From DATAWZ01 sp036266975 (GTDB lineage Bacteria; Actinomycetota; Thermoleophilia; Solirubrobacterales; Solirubrobacteraceae): a stretch of DNA of 14,221 bases. The stretch lies in contig DATAWZ010000223.1 in NCBI GenBank assembly GCA_036266975.1, positions 1 to 14,221 on the forward strand, in the 5' to 3' direction. How positions within the stretch are numbered: the first letter of the stretch is position 1; every line of letters starts with the position of its first letter. Made by a program: the position numbers and the translations under genes. The notes beneath the pieces were generated by a model. The model was given only the letters and a program-made list of their open reading frames with translations, made no database searches and was not told the DNA's origin. Below are positions 13,937-14,221 of the stretch, piece after piece.

Positions 13937-14091
13937 TCGCTGTGCGCGTGCTCGTCGTCGACAACTACGACAGCTTCACCTACAACCTGGTGCAGTACCT
14001 CGGTGAGCTCGGCGCCGAGCTCGAGGTCGTGCGCAACAACCACGCGACTGTCGAGGCGCTGCTCGTCCGCGGCTACGACCGGGTGATCGTC
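13933..14091 (+). CDS. trpG: Anthranilate synthase component II (glutamine amidotransferase), N-terminal fragment
   Basis: Starts at GTG 13933, overlapping the trpE stop; GTG 13942 is an alternative. It reads VRVLVVDNYDSFTYNLVQYL, then GAELEVVRNN and GYDRVIV, the standard beginning of a class I glutamine amidotransferase of the TrpG/PabA type. TrpG supplies ammonia to TrpE, so the position is right. After Val (14089-14091) the expected SPGPCTP does not follow. The frame stays open to the window end but reads unrelated, Trp/Pro/Thr-rich sequence. The missing part of the protein appears on the opposite strand at 14091-14221. As written, the gene is broken at this junction. Whether the genome really has this structure cannot be settled here. 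Confidence 0.85.
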
Positions 14092-14221
14092 GTCGTCTTG
14101 CCGTGCACGGGCGCGTGCGTCACCACGCGCCCGCCGAACGCTTGGGCGAGCGACTGGTGGCCGAGGCACACGCCAAGCAGCGGCACGCCCGCCTCGGGGA
14201 AGCGGCGCACGACCTCCAGGG
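14091..14221 (-). other. trpG: Inverted internal segment of trpG (glutaminase core)
   Basis: On the minus strand from 14219 the frame reads LEVVRRFPEAGVPLLGVCLG, then HQSLAQAFGGRVVTHAPVHG, then KTT. This is the catalytic part of TrpG/PabA, with the nucleophile Cys in GVCLGHQ and the conserved PVHGKTT segment. It runs toward the plus-strand fragment, head to head, and meets it at a GTCGTCGTC run (14089-14097). It enters from the window's right edge without a start codon, and beyond the junction it soon hits a stop. It is therefore the downstream portion of the same gene in inverted orientation. Confidence 0.85.

Noticed and set aside
1..14221. A new defence, secretion or biosynthetic gene cluster
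   Set aside because: Apart from the exporter-regulator module and biosynthetic genes the neighbours are unrelated housekeeping or single genes; no co-directional set of unknown enzymes is present.

Overview
This is a high-GC stretch, with G or C at most third codon positions. It reads as a chromosomal segment of an actinobacterium. The organism is most plausibly a member of Thermoleophilia (Solirubrobacter or Conexibacter type), judging by the phoH-ybeY-era block, a secreted fibronectin-like repeat protein, actinobacterial-style ArsA-like and LtrA proteins, and several start codons sitting 6-8 nt after a TANNNT box with no ribosome binding site. The taxonomy is inference. I saw no tRNA, rRNA, CRISPR array, transposase or phage structural gene.

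Layout. (1) 1-2182, plus strand: the 3' part of phoH interrupted by an intein (the window opens inside the intein), then ybeY and era in a tight operon. (2) 2235-3899, minus strand: an exported eight-cysteine protein of unknown function behind a clear promoter, and a single ArsA/Get3-like ATPase. (3) 3955-5357, plus strand: a lipoprotein resembling the periplasmic P1 region of SecD, overlapping a small cupin. (4) 5358-5611: a convergent intergenic stretch with a terminator-like hairpin and two related 43-bp hairpin repeats. (5) 5612-7853, minus strand: an XRE/MmyB-type regulator and a DHA2-family MFS exporter. Three copies of a TKACCTGG-type operator lie near them, one in front of the regulator and two in front of the exporter. 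(6) 7946-10888, plus strand: the divergent secreted repeat protein and an LtrA family membrane protein. (7) 10885-11876: an epimerase/dehydratase broken by three apparent frameshifts. (8) 11887 to the end: hisIE, trpE and the beginning of trpG.

How the genes work together. phoH, ybeY and era concern RNA and ribosome maturation. hisIE, trpE and trpG form a translationally coupled amino-acid biosynthesis unit linking histidine synthesis to the first step of tryptophan synthesis. The regulator, exporter and shared operator look like a self-regulated efflux module. The operators lie in the divergent region shared with the secreted repeat protein, so that gene may be co-controlled.

Most notable points. 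The last ~130 bases read, on the minus strand, as the continuation of the same trpG gene whose beginning is on the plus strand, so there is an inversion or fold-back junction near 14091. The other points are the PhoH intein, the stand-alone SecD-P1-like lipoprotein, the regulator/operator set, and the paired 43-bp hairpin repeats. I found no convincing new multi-gene defence or biosynthetic system.
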